Assembly: GCF_001276715.1 (NCBI RefSeq)
Contig: NZ_LIUQ01000002.1
Span: 18,554 to 81,945 of the forward strand
From: Planktothricoides sp. SR001
Lineage (GTDB): Bacteria; Cyanobacteriota; Cyanobacteriia; Cyanobacteriales; Laspinemataceae
Length of the DNA: 63,392 bases
Direction of reading: 5' to 3'
Shown here: one piece after another, positions 28,041-36,088 of the stretch
Position numbering within the stretch: the first letter of the stretch is position 1
Layout of the letters: each line of letters begins with the position of its first letter
Position numbers and translations under genes: made by a program
The notes under the pieces: model-generated
Told to the model about the DNA's origin: nothing
What the model saw: only the letters and a program-made list of their open reading frames with translations
The model's database searches: none

Positions 28041-28160
28041 CATTTAGTGGGAAAATTAGATTGGCGGGATTTAGTGTGATATAGTGGGATTTAGTGGGGC
28101 GGTTTAGTTCTCGGTTTACAAAAGTTAAAAATTAGTGGCAAACAGTGGGTTTTGGTGTCA
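28041..28160 (+). promoter_or_regulatory. Phased AGTGGG repeats upstream of the vMAP-HTH/NB-ARC gene
   Basis: Motifs like TTAGTGGGAT recur in exact 10-bp steps: GCGGGA at 28064, AGTGTGA at 28073, AGTGGGA at 28083 and AGTGGGG at 28093. A second block follows with AGTGGC at 28134, AGTGGG at 28144 and GGTGTC at 28154. A further AGTGG is at 28046. They lie 30-150 bp before the start codon. The G-rich strand is the coding strand, as it is upstream of the other vMAP-HTH gene. Confidence 0.6.
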
Positions 28161-28191
28161 AAAATAAAAAAATGAGGAGGGAAAAACATCT

Positions 28192-29574
28192 ATGGATATT
28201 CAAGAATTGTCAAAATGGACGGATGAGCAGGTATTCGCTAAAACCAGACAACATCTTGATTCTTTACAAAAATCTATATTAGAAAGTGTTTTACAATATA
28301 AAAATTTTCAAAACATTGCCAACCAAAATGGATATAGTTACGATCATGTCAAAAAAGAGGGGGCAAAATTATGGAAACTTCTCTCTGGCGTTTTTGATGA
28401 AGCTATTGAGCAAAGCAATGTGCGGGCGATTTTAGAAAATAAAGCTGGATCTACTATTTACAGTTTTGGGGATTCATCGTTAATTATTAGTAATCATAAT
28501 ATTAAGAAAAATCATGTGAATATTTGTAGGGGGAATCCCCAGATTTTAGAGGATACAGAAAAGCGATCGCCCTCTGTGCCAGTTCCCAATAAAGTTCCGC
28601 TTGTGGATCTAACCACCGCCCCAGAATTAAACTATAATTACGGGCGCGATTCAGAAATTTATACTCTGAAATCATGGATGGTCGATGATCGGGCTCGGTT
28701 AATTACAATTTATGGCTTAAGTGGGATGGGGAAAACCGCTTTGATTCTTAAATTAATCTCAGAAATTCAGAGAAAATTTGATTATATTATTTATCGGGGT
28801 CTTGAACCTTTGCCTAAACTGGGGAAGCTGAAAGACCACCTGACGCATTTTTTGGCTGAATCCTCAGCCAGTCCCTTGCCAGAAATTATTGATTATTTTC
28901 GTTCATCTCGTTGTTTAGTAATCCTGGATAACGTGCAGCATCTTTTTAAACCAGGTCATTTAGCGGGTCATTATTTAGCAGAATATAAAGATTATCATAA
29001 TTTTTTTCAGCAAGTGGCGACCTCCTCTCATCAAAGTTGTTTGATTTTAAGTAGTTGGGAGAAACCTGGAGATATCGAGACTTTAGAAAAGGAAAACGAG
29101 TACACAAAATCCTTAAAGATTGAAGGCTTAGGAGCATCGGCTAAAGATATTTTTAGACAAAAAAAGTTACAAGATGAGTCAATCTGGGATGAATTAATCC
29201 AGCGATATCAAGGTCATCCGGGTTGGTTAAATATTATCTCGGCAACAATTCTGGAGTTATTTGACGGCAGGGCTGCTCATTTGATTGAAAGAGAGGAGTT
29301 GTTTTTAGGTGATATAGAAGCAAAATTAGAGTTTCAGTTAGAGCGGTTATCAGAATTAGAAAAGAAGGTGGTTCACTGGTTGGCAATTCAAGATGAGGCG
29401 ATCGCAATTTCCCAAACCTATGCTAATCTGGAAGTATCTCAAAGTAAATTTTGGCAGATTATGCAATCTTTAAATAGACGCTGTTTAGTAGAAAAAGTCG
29501 CCGGACAAGAACCTGCAAAATTTCAGCTAAATTCTATTGTTAAAGCCTATCTAGGGTTTTCATGTTTGATGTAA
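28192..29574 (+). CDS. vMAP-HTH plus NB-ARC STAND ATPase without a sensor domain
   Basis: A 460-residue protein. Residues 8-75 are the vMAP N-terminal HTH (LDSLQKSILESVLQ...GYSYDHVKKEGAKLWKLLSGVF), 76-140 a linker, and 148-420 an NB-ARC/STAND NTPase. The entry motif is YNYGRDSEI, Walker A is GLSGMGKT (175-182) and Walker B is CLVILDNVQ (241-249). A winged-helix-like part follows (LEKKVVHWLAIQDEAIAISQTY). Most cyanobacterial relatives go on into WD40 or TPR sensor repeats. This one stops at a normal stop codon right after the winged helix, so it is either a sensor-less form or a truncation. STAND proteins of this kind are thought to act in conflict or signalling systems. An AGGAGG box precedes the start by 11 nt. 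Confidence 0.85.
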   Translation: MDIQELSKWTDEQVFAKTRQHLDSLQKSILESVLQYKNFQNIANQNGYSYDHVKKEGAKLWKLLSGVFDEAIEQSNVRAILENKAGSTIYSFGDSSLIISNHNIKKNHVNICRGNPQILEDTEKRSPSVPVPNKVPLVDLTTAPELNYNYGRDSEIYTLKSWMVDDRARLITIYGLSGMGKTALILKLISEIQRKFDYIIYRGLEPLPKLGKLKDHLTHFLAESSASPLPEIIDYFRSSRCLVILDNVQHLFKPGHLAGHYLAEYKDYHNFFQQVATSSHQSCLILSSWEKPGDIETLEKENEYTKSLKIEGLGASAKDIFRQKKLQDESIWDELIQRYQGHPGWLNIISATILELFDGRAAHLIEREELFLGDIEAKLEFQLERLSELEKKVVHWLAIQDEAIAISQTYANLEVSQSKFWQIMQSLNRRCLVEKVAGQEPAKFQLNSIVKAYLGFSCLM

Positions 29575-29585
29575 AGCATTAATCC

Positions 29586-29660
29586 GGTGCGTTACGGCGG
29601 TGAAATGCCGATGATTCTGGTTGATGCCTAATTTTCATCTCACCGCCTAACACACCCTAC
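29586..29660. repeat. MITE-like element family B, copy 4
   Basis: Starts GGTGCGTTACGGCGGTGA and ends CACCGCCTAACACACCCTAC, 11 bp after the NB-ARC stop codon. Confidence 0.75.
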
Positions 29661-29709
29661 ATTATTTTTATCTCTATAAACCAAGAACAAAGAACCAATA
29701 ACCAAGAAC

Positions 29710-30579
29710 ATGAACAGTGAAGTAACCGCAGGAATTCTCTATATTGTCGCCACACCGATTGGCAATTTGGAAGATATCAGTTTTCGGGCTGTCCGAATTT
29801 TGCAGTCAGTAGATTATATTGCGGCGGAAGATACGCGGCATACAGGAAAATTACTGAATCATTTTCAAATTAAAGTGCCGCAAATTAGTTATCACGAACA
29901 TAACCAAAAACAAAGAATTCCCGAATTGCTGGATAAGTTAAAAGCAGGGAAAAATATTGCGGTAGTCACCGATGCGGGAATGCCGGGAATTTCCGATCCG
30001 GGCTATGAAATGGTGACAGCTTGTATTGATGCGGGGGTGAATGTGGTGCCCATTCCGGGGGCAAATGCGGCAATTACTGCTATCAGTGCGGCAGGATTAC
30101 CCAGCGAAAGATTTGTGTTTGAAGGTTTTTTGCCGACGAAAGGAAAAGAGCGCCAACAGCGATTAGATTTGCTAGAAACTGAGTCCCGGACGATTATTTT
30201 ATATGAGTCGCCCCACCGCTTAGAGAAAACTTTGGCAGATTTGGCTAATTGTTTAGGAAGCGATCGCCCGATCGCCCTGGGTCGAGAATTAACCAAACTC
30301 CATGAAGAATTTTGGCGCGGCACCATTGGAGAGGCATTATCCTACTATCAATCCGTGCCACCGCAAGGGGAATTTACATTAGTTATTGCCGGGAAAAGTG
30401 AAGCAACAGAGGAAATTTCTGACACCACCCTGAAAACCGAGTTAGAAAACTTATTAAAACAAGGAATATCCCGATCTGAAGCTACAAAAATCATGGCCGA
30501 ACGAACCTCTGTTTCTCGGCGCAAGATTTATCAGTTAGCGTTACTAATCCCAGAAAGCAATGAAGGGGAAAATGATTAG
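29710..30579 (+). CDS. rsmI: 16S rRNA 2'-O-ribose C1402 methyltransferase
   Basis: SAM-dependent tetrapyrrole-methylase-fold enzyme that methylates the ribose of C1402 in 16S rRNA. All family blocks are visible: GILYIVATPIGNLEDISFRA (residues 8-27), IAAEDTRHTGKLL, VVTDAGMPGISDPGYEMV, PIPGANAAITAISAAGLP and FEGFLPTKGKER, plus the C-terminal winged-helix-like part ending SRRKIYQLAL. Its 289 residues are standard. Confidence 0.95.
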   Translation: MNSEVTAGILYIVATPIGNLEDISFRAVRILQSVDYIAAEDTRHTGKLLNHFQIKVPQISYHEHNQKQRIPELLDKLKAGKNIAVVTDAGMPGISDPGYEMVTACIDAGVNVVPIPGANAAITAISAAGLPSERFVFEGFLPTKGKERQQRLDLLETESRTIILYESPHRLEKTLADLANCLGSDRPIALGRELTKLHEEFWRGTIGEALSYYQSVPPQGEFTLVIAGKSEATEEISDTTLKTELENLLKQGISRSEATKIMAERTSVSRRKIYQLALLIPESNEGEND

Positions 30580-31131
30580 CTAATTTTAGCATTAGCCCAA
30601 TTTTAGCATACAGCAATTTTCTCCGCGAGTAAACCACAAAGTATTTGTAGGCGCGAAGCATTCCGGCAGAAGTTTGATGCTTAAAATATTAATGTACGGA
30701 CGTCCTTGCGAAGCATAATCCGTCAGCCCTTATGCCTTATGGCCAGAAAGCCCCTACGGAATGCGCGGGTCCTACCGTGGTTCAGTAGGGGCGAAACCGC
30801 TGTAATTATCGGAAAATGCTGAAGATATCCTCCCAAATCAGCCCGTCGGATGATGGCAAAAGTCTATTCAAGGGGGGATATCTCCATAATTAGTTACTTG
30901 TACGGGTAATTCCAGGAAGTCGATCGCTTTTAGCCAGAAATAAACAAACACAACAATGATATAATTTACTCCTGAGTATTAATGCGGAACAAAAACCGGA
31001 ATTTTGGCCGAAAAAAAATATCGTTAACCATAAAAGTTTGGTTTACAATAGTTTTGCGAGGGTAAATTCTTAACCGTCTACCTGAAACGCAACAAACTAC
31101 AAGGAGATAGAGGCGATCGCGAGTAAATCTT
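30580..31131. other. Repeat-containing spacer upstream of the debranching-type gene
   Basis: 550 bp with the family A element at 30647 and a further half-end (GTAGGGGCGAAACC at 30785). The part nearest 31132 contains a reasonable ribosome-binding site (AAGGAGA at about 31100), but it is 25 nt from the start codon. No gene is supported. Confidence 0.5.
30647..30757. repeat. MITE-like element family A, copy 5 (degenerate)
   Basis: Left end GTAGGCGCGAAGCATTCCGG; right end GGCCAGAAAGCCCCTAC is strongly altered. An interior TTGCGAAGCATAATCCGTCAG matches the interior of copy 4 (CGAAGCTATGCCGTCAG). Confidence 0.6.
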
Positions 31132-33174
31132 ATGAAATTTGGACGAGAAATTTGTGGCAATACCATATTGGCTGAAACAAGGGAATGGCTTGTCACCAAT
31201 GGCATTGGGGGTTATGCTTCCGGCACGATCGCCGGGATGCTGACTCGACGGTATCACGGGTTACTCATTGCCGCACTCAAACCACCCGTGGAGCGAACTT
31301 TATTTCTGACTAAATTAGATGAAACCGTTGAGTACAACGGTCAATTTTATCCCCTGTTTACCAATCGTTGGGCTGATGGCAGCATCAGTCCCCAAGGGAA
31401 TTTATATTTAGAAAGCTTCCACCTGGATGGAAATATTCCCGTTTGGCGATTTGCTTTGGCAGATGCTTTGTTAGAAAAACGGATTTGGATGCAGCAAGGG
31501 GAAAATACCACTTACATTTCTTATCGGTTACGCCGGTCCACTAAACCAATGAAACTGGCGATCGCCACCTTAGTCAATTACCGGGAACACCATCAGCAAA
31601 CCCATGCCCATGACTGGCAAATGACCATGACCTCTGTAGAAAACGGCGTTTGTATCAGTTGTTCGGCCAATAATGAGATATCTTTATATTTACGCAGTTG
31701 TACTTCCTTTGCACCAGAAAAAGCAACCGGGGTGAAAATCGAACCCGTGCATCGGTGGTATTATGGCTTTTGCCTGAATCAAGAACACGATCGCGGACTA
31801 GACTATTGCGAAGATCATCTGCAAGTTGCCACCTTTCGGGCGGAACTGCAACCGGAAGAGTCTTTCACTATTGTCGCCAGTACGGAAGAATTCGCGAATT
31901 TAGATCCAGAGCAAAGCTTAAAAGCCCAAAAAAAATACCATAAACATCTGATTAGACGTTCTTACCAAAAGCAAGGAAAAAGCAAAGAGACAAAAGCTTA
32001 TCGTTTAGCCAAAAAAGCCCCGAATTGGATTAAACAATTAGTCTTAGCCGCTGACCAATTTATTGTCAATCGTCCTTTACCAAATGTCCCGGAAGGGAAA
32101 ACCATCATTGCCGGTTATCCCTGGTTTAGTGACTGGGGACGAGATACCATGATCGCCCTGCCCGGTTTAACCCTCTGTACCGGACGACCAGAAATTGCTC
32201 GCACCATTCTACAGACCTTTGCGACCTTAGTTGATCGGGGGATGTTGCCCAATACCTTTCCCGAAGCCGGACAAACTCCCCATTACAACACCGCAGATGC
32301 TACTTTATGGTATTTTGAGGCGATTCGCGCTTACCATGAGGCGACGGGTGATATCCAGTTGGTGCGAGAACTTTGGCCGGTGTTAAAGGATATTATTGAC
32401 TGGCATCGTCGGGGCACCCGCTATAACATTCATGTCGATCCCTGTGATGGCTTAATTTATTGTGGGGAGTCCGGGACTCAACTCACTTGGATGGATGCCA
32501 AAGTCGGGGATTGGGTGGTGACACCTCGGATCGGCAAACCCGTAGAAGTAAATGCCCTGTGGTACAACGCCCTGCAAATTATGGTGGAATTTGCCGACTT
32601 GATGTATTATCCGGCTGCCGAATATCAGCAAATGGCCGAACAAGCGATCGCCGGGTTTGCCCGATTCTGGAATCCCGAATTAAACTACTGTTACGATGTA
32701 GTTGATGGGCCGCAAGACCACGATGACTCTTTGCGACCGAATCAGATTTTTGCCGTGTCTTTGTGTCATAGTCCTTTAACTCCAGCCAAACAACGCGGGG
32801 TGGTTGATAGCTGTGCGCGATCGCTCCTGACTTCCTACGGACTCCGCAGCCTCAGTCCAGATCATCATGCCTATAAAGGTTATTACAAGGGCGATGCCTT
32901 TGAACGGGATGGGGCTTATCACCAGGGAACGGTTTGGGGGTGGCTGCTGGGGCCTTTTGTCCTCGCCTATCTTCGGGTTTATCACCAGCCAAAACAAGCT
33001 CTGATGTTTCTCGAACCAATGGCTCATCATTTAATGGATGCTTGTGTCGGTAGTCTCAGCGAAATTTTTGATGGCAATCCCCCCATGCGTCCCAAAGGGG
33101 CGATCGCCCAAGCTTGGACCGTCGCCGAAGTGCTGCGGGCTGCTGCCTATTTGAAAATTAAACAGTCAAAATAG
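31132..33174 (+). CDS. Amylo-alpha-1,6-glucosidase / glycogen debranching enzyme-type protein
   Basis: A 680-residue glycoside hydrolase with an N-terminal GDE_N domain (GREICGN..EWLVTNGIGGYASGTIAGMLTRRYHGLLIAAL) and a C-terminal (alpha/alpha)6 barrel starting near residue 290. The barrel has GYPWFSDWGRDTMIALPGL (from 328), FPEAGQTPHYNTADATLWYF, DQIFAVSLCHSPL-like and SLSEIFDGNPPMRPKGAIAQAW blocks. These are typical of the archaeal/bacterial debranching enzymes that hydrolyse alpha-1,6 branches left on glycogen. No other glycogen gene is adjacent. Confidence 0.9.
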   Translation: MKFGREICGNTILAETREWLVTNGIGGYASGTIAGMLTRRYHGLLIAALKPPVERTLFLTKLDETVEYNGQFYPLFTNRWADGSISPQGNLYLESFHLDGNIPVWRFALADALLEKRIWMQQGENTTYISYRLRRSTKPMKLAIATLVNYREHHQQTHAHDWQMTMTSVENGVCISCSANNEISLYLRSCTSFAPEKATGVKIEPVHRWYYGFCLNQEHDRGLDYCEDHLQVATFRAELQPEESFTIVASTEEFANLDPEQSLKAQKKYHKHLIRRSYQKQGKSKETKAYRLAKKAPNWIKQLVLAADQFIVNRPLPNVPEGKTIIAGYPWFSDWGRDTMIALPGLTLCTGRPEIARTILQTFATLVDRGMLPNTFPEAGQTPHYNTADATLWYFEAIRAYHEATGDIQLVRELWPVLKDIIDWHRRGTRYNIHVDPCDGLIYCGESGTQLTWMDAKVGDWVVTPRIGKPVEVNALWYNALQIMVEFADLMYYPAAEYQQMAEQAIAGFARFWNPELNYCYDVVDGPQDHDDSLRPNQIFAVSLCHSPLTPAKQRGVVDSCARSLLTSYGLRSLSPDHHAYKGYYKGDAFERDGAYHQGTVWGWLLGPFVLAYLRVYHQPKQALMFLEPMAHHLMDACVGSLSEIFDGNPPMRPKGAIAQAWTVAEVLRAAAYLKIKQSK

Positions 33175-33385
33175 AGCTATTGGTCAAAAGTGAATAGTGA
33201 ATAGTGAATAGTGAATAGTGATATTTCATTGAAATGCATCACTTTTCACTCTTCACTTTTCACTCTTTAGAGCTATTGGTCAAAAGTGAATAGTGAATAG
33301 TGAATAGTGAATAGTGAATAGTGAATAGTGAATAGTGGTATTTCATTGAAATGCATCACTTTTCACTCTTCACTTTTCACTCTTT
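33173..33385. repeat. Two tandem long repeats containing a 7-bp VNTR
   Basis: A block starting AGAGCTATTGGTCAAAAGTG occurs at 33173-33268 and again at 33269-33385. They are identical apart from the number of GTGAATA heptamers, four in the first and seven in the second, which accounts for the 21-bp length difference, and one base just after them. Each block can fold, because the GTGAATA run is roughly complementary to the CACTCTTCACTTTTCAC end. It follows the stop codon of the debranching-type gene. Confidence 0.85.
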
Positions 33386-33787
33386 TCTGTCTCCTCACGA
33401 AAAATCGTGAACTATCAATCTTTTAAAGTAGTCTATAAAATATCTCCTAAAATTTTGGCTCTGACCCTAAGAAATAGGCGAAGTTGCATCCGCAATGCTT
33501 CGCGATCGCCCTAATCACTCAGTCTCATTTGTCTACGCAATTTTACTGAGATTATTGAAGATTTGAGAGATTTTATCTCAGTAAAATCTCGGAGATGAGA
33601 TTAGGGAAAACATGGTTATGGGGAAAACATGATTTTGCCGAATATCAGAGGATATACGGATTGGGGCGAATTTTGGTGGGCGATCGCCTCTGAATCAGTC
33701 AGGAAAAACAAGTCATAGCCTGATGTGGATCGCACCAAAAACCGAGAAAATGTGTTAAATTATACTGAGAGAGTTTGAGGATTAAAT
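33386..33787. other. Spacer upstream of the GGDEF-FHA gene
   Basis: 400 bp with no supported gene. At 33477-33510 it holds a palindromic copy of the GCGAAGxxTTGCGGATGCAAC repeat (read on the minus strand), the same sequence as the coding 24-bp array at 21108. Around 33540-33600 a TTTTACTGAGAT/ATCTCAGTAAAA inverted repeat occurs. Confidence 0.55.
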
Positions 33788-34927
33788 ATGTCTAATTTAA
33801 TTCATTTAAGTCAAAAATATCCTCCAGAAAAAAAAAGTGCTACTTTCATCAGATATAGCCAAAATCATCAAAATTGGCAACAATTGTTTCAATTAATCGA
33901 TGATATCAAAAACCAAATCGATCACTATAGAGGAGAATACTCCCGTTTATTTGATTCACGAAAATATCAAATATTGCAAAATTTAGAAGCCAAAATAGAA
34001 AAACTAAATCAAGAGATATTTAAACATCAAGAAGAAGAACAATATTTACTAGAACTAAATGAAAAATTGCATCGATTTGCGACGATTGACAGATTAACCC
34101 AGGTAGCTAATCGGTACTGCTTTGATCGATATCTTGACCATGAATGGCATCGTTTGATTCGCTATCAAAGACCGTTATCATTAATTTTCTGTGATATAGA
34201 TTTTTTTAAGCAGTATAACGATAAGTACGGACATCCAGCCGGAGATAAATGTTTACAAAAAGTAGCCCAAGCGATTCGCGGGGCTGTCAAACGTTCTACG
34301 GATTTAGTTGCCCGTTATGGGGGAGAAGAATTTGTGGTGGTTTTGCCGGGAACCGATCTATCTGGGGCGATTAAAGTGGCTTCAACCATTCGTTCAGCAG
34401 CAGAACAACTTCGGATTCCCCATAGTCAGTCGAGTGTAAGTGAATATGTCACCTTAAGTTTGGGTCTGTCGAGTATGATTCCCAATCAGGCATCTTCACC
34501 GGAACAGTTGTTAGCGGAGGCAGATGCCAAATTATATGAAGCGAAACAGTCTGGACGCAATTGTGTCAAATATTCTATGAATTGTCAGACTTGTCAACAA
34601 AATCAAGGTGAAAAAATTTCTCTCACATTGAAAGAAATCGAAAATATTAACCGCACTATAATGATTCATTGGTCTTTTGAGAAAAAGTCCATGATTAGAA
34701 TTGGTCGGGCAGCGGATAATGATGTTGTGTTATATCATCCCCTGGTGTCGAGACACCATCTGAAGTTACAGTGGGTTGGCCAGACATGGGAATTACAAAG
34801 TTTCGGCCAAAATGGAACCTATATTAATGACAGAGAAGTTGAGCAAGCAGTGGTAAATGGTGGGGAAATTATCAAGTTAGCTCGCTTTGGCCCAGCGCTG
34901 CAAATTGATTTAATTAATAGTGAGTGA
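33788..34927 (+). CDS. Diguanylate cyclase with C-terminal FHA domain
   Basis: A 379-residue protein. Residues 40-95 form a predicted coiled coil and about 96-262 the GGDEF domain. The active site is GGEEF (178-182) with the metal Asp in FCDIDFFKQYND. An allosteric I-site RxxD lies exactly five residues before it (R169-S-T-D172), so product inhibition by c-di-GMP is expected. A Cys-containing linker (CQTCQ) leads to an FHA domain (about 295-379) with the phosphothreonine-binding signature IGRAADNDVVL..SRHHLKL..NGTYIN. The protein would make c-di-GMP and dock to a phosphorylated partner. GAGG lies 8 nt before the ATG. Confidence 0.92.
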   Translation: MSNLIHLSQKYPPEKKSATFIRYSQNHQNWQQLFQLIDDIKNQIDHYRGEYSRLFDSRKYQILQNLEAKIEKLNQEIFKHQEEEQYLLELNEKLHRFATIDRLTQVANRYCFDRYLDHEWHRLIRYQRPLSLIFCDIDFFKQYNDKYGHPAGDKCLQKVAQAIRGAVKRSTDLVARYGGEEFVVVLPGTDLSGAIKVASTIRSAAEQLRIPHSQSSVSEYVTLSLGLSSMIPNQASSPEQLLAEADAKLYEAKQSGRNCVKYSMNCQTCQQNQGEKISLTLKEIENINRTIMIHWSFEKKSMIRIGRAADNDVVLYHPLVSRHHLKLQWVGQTWELQSFGQNGTYINDREVEQAVVNGGEIIKLARFGPALQIDLINSE

Positions 34928-35023
34928 TCGAATAGTGAGTGATGGATTCGGAAACTGGGTTTTTCAGGGGTGATGTAGAAATGTAGAAATCGCCGCTGCC
35001 CAGTTGCCGATCCAGTTTGCTTT

Positions 35024-36034
35024 CTAATGTTCCGAGGCTTCGGGGTGGGGCTTTGTGGTTGAGTTTGTAGTTGGGTTTGTGGTTGGGTTTGTAGTTGGGT
35101 TTGTGGTTGGGTTGACAGAAAATTCTTGTTCGAGTTGACGATATTGGGAAATGTTGATGATTTGCTCGAATTGCTGGAAGTTGAGCAAGCGATCGAAGCC
35201 CACGGTGGTGCCATGTTCTTTCAGATATTTGTAACAGTCGGCGATCGCTTTGGTGGCAGAAAATAAACCCGCCAAGGGAAATACCGCGATTTTATAGCCG
35301 AGGGCTTCTAGTTCCGGGGGCGACATGAGGGGAGTTTTGCCACCTTCAATGGCGTTGGCAAATAACGGGGCATCGGGAAAAGCTGCGGCGATCGCTTTTA
35401 ACTCCTCAACAGATTGGGGCGCCTCAATAAATACAATATCGGCCCCGGCTTCAAAATAAGCCCGACCTCGGCGAATGGCCTCTTCAAGTCCTAGGGGCGC
35501 CCGAGCATCGGTGCGACCAATAATCACTAAACCACTTTCGCCTCTTGCTTTGACCGCTGCTTTAATTTTTTCAATATGGTCCTCTGCCGGAATCACCCGT
35601 TTGCCTTGGAAATGCCCGCATTTTTTCGGCCATTCTTGATCTTCTAAGATCACACCAGCTACACCGAGAAGTACCGCTTCGGTGACAGTGCGAATCACGT
35701 TGAGGGGATTGCCATAGCCGGTGTCAATATCCGCAACTAAGGGAATTTTCACCCCTTGAACCATGCGACTGACACTGTAAAGCATTTCCGTGGCGGTGAG
35801 GAAACCGTAGTCTGGCCGCCCCAAAGTGGAGGCGGAGATGCCAAACCCACTGGTAAAAATTACTTCAAAACCGACTTGTTCGGCGATTTGAGCGCTGAGA
35901 CAGTCGTGAACGCCGGGACAGATTAACAGTCCGGGTTCTTGGAGCAGTTGTCGAAGTTTTTGGCCGGGAGTCATAAAGCTTGCGGTGACTAAAGGGATGG
36001 TTGGATTATGATTGAATATAAAAGCATTGACCAT
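35024..36034 (-). CDS. Isocitrate lyase/PEP mutase-family protein
   Basis: Alpha/beta barrel enzyme related to methylisocitrate lyase, PEP mutase and oxaloacetate decarboxylase. Signatures: ICPGVHDCLSAQIAEQVGFEVIFTSGFG, DIDTGYGNPLNV with the metal Asp, ILEDQEWPKKCGHFQGKRVI containing the KKCGH active-site loop, and IIGRTDAR. The exact substrate cannot be told. The ATG at 36034 gives 336 residues, but the conserved part begins at MTPGQKLRQLL, so the ATG at 35974 may be the true start; neither has a good ribosome-binding site. The C-terminus ends in a repetitive NPTTNPTTNPTT tail encoded by five 12-bp tandem repeats, which looks like a recent repeat expansion. Confidence 0.88.
   Translation of the reverse strand: MVNAFIFNHNPTIPLVTASFMTPGQKLRQLLQEPGLLICPGVHDCLSAQIAEQVGFEVIFTSGFGISASTLGRPDYGFLTATEMLYSVSRMVQGVKIPLVADIDTGYGNPLNVIRTVTEAVLLGVAGVILEDQEWPKKCGHFQGKRVIPAEDHIEKIKAAVKARGESGLVIIGRTDARAPLGLEEAIRRGRAYFEAGADIVFIEAPQSVEELKAIAAAFPDAPLFANAIEGGKTPLMSPPELEALGYKIAVFPLAGLFSATKAIADCYKYLKEHGTTVGFDRLLNFQQFEQIINISQYRQLEQEFSVNPTTNPTTNPTTNPTTNSTTKPHPEASEH
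35052..35111 (-). repeat. Five 12-bp tandem repeats encoding an Asn-Pro-Thr-Thr tail
   Basis: Plus-strand units TTTGTGGTTGGG and TTTGTAGTTGGG alternate at 35052, 35064, 35076, 35088 and 35100. Read on the minus strand they encode NPTT repeats at the end of the PEP-mutase-family protein. Confidence 0.9.
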
Positions 36035-36088
36035 CTATTTTATTGATAAAAGCGTAATCTGTGTTTACCAGTTAAGAGAGGATTGCTT

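Noticed and set aside
33173-33385. Possible CRISPR-like array
   Set aside because: Only two blocks, no unique spacers; it is a tandem duplication with a heptamer VNTR.
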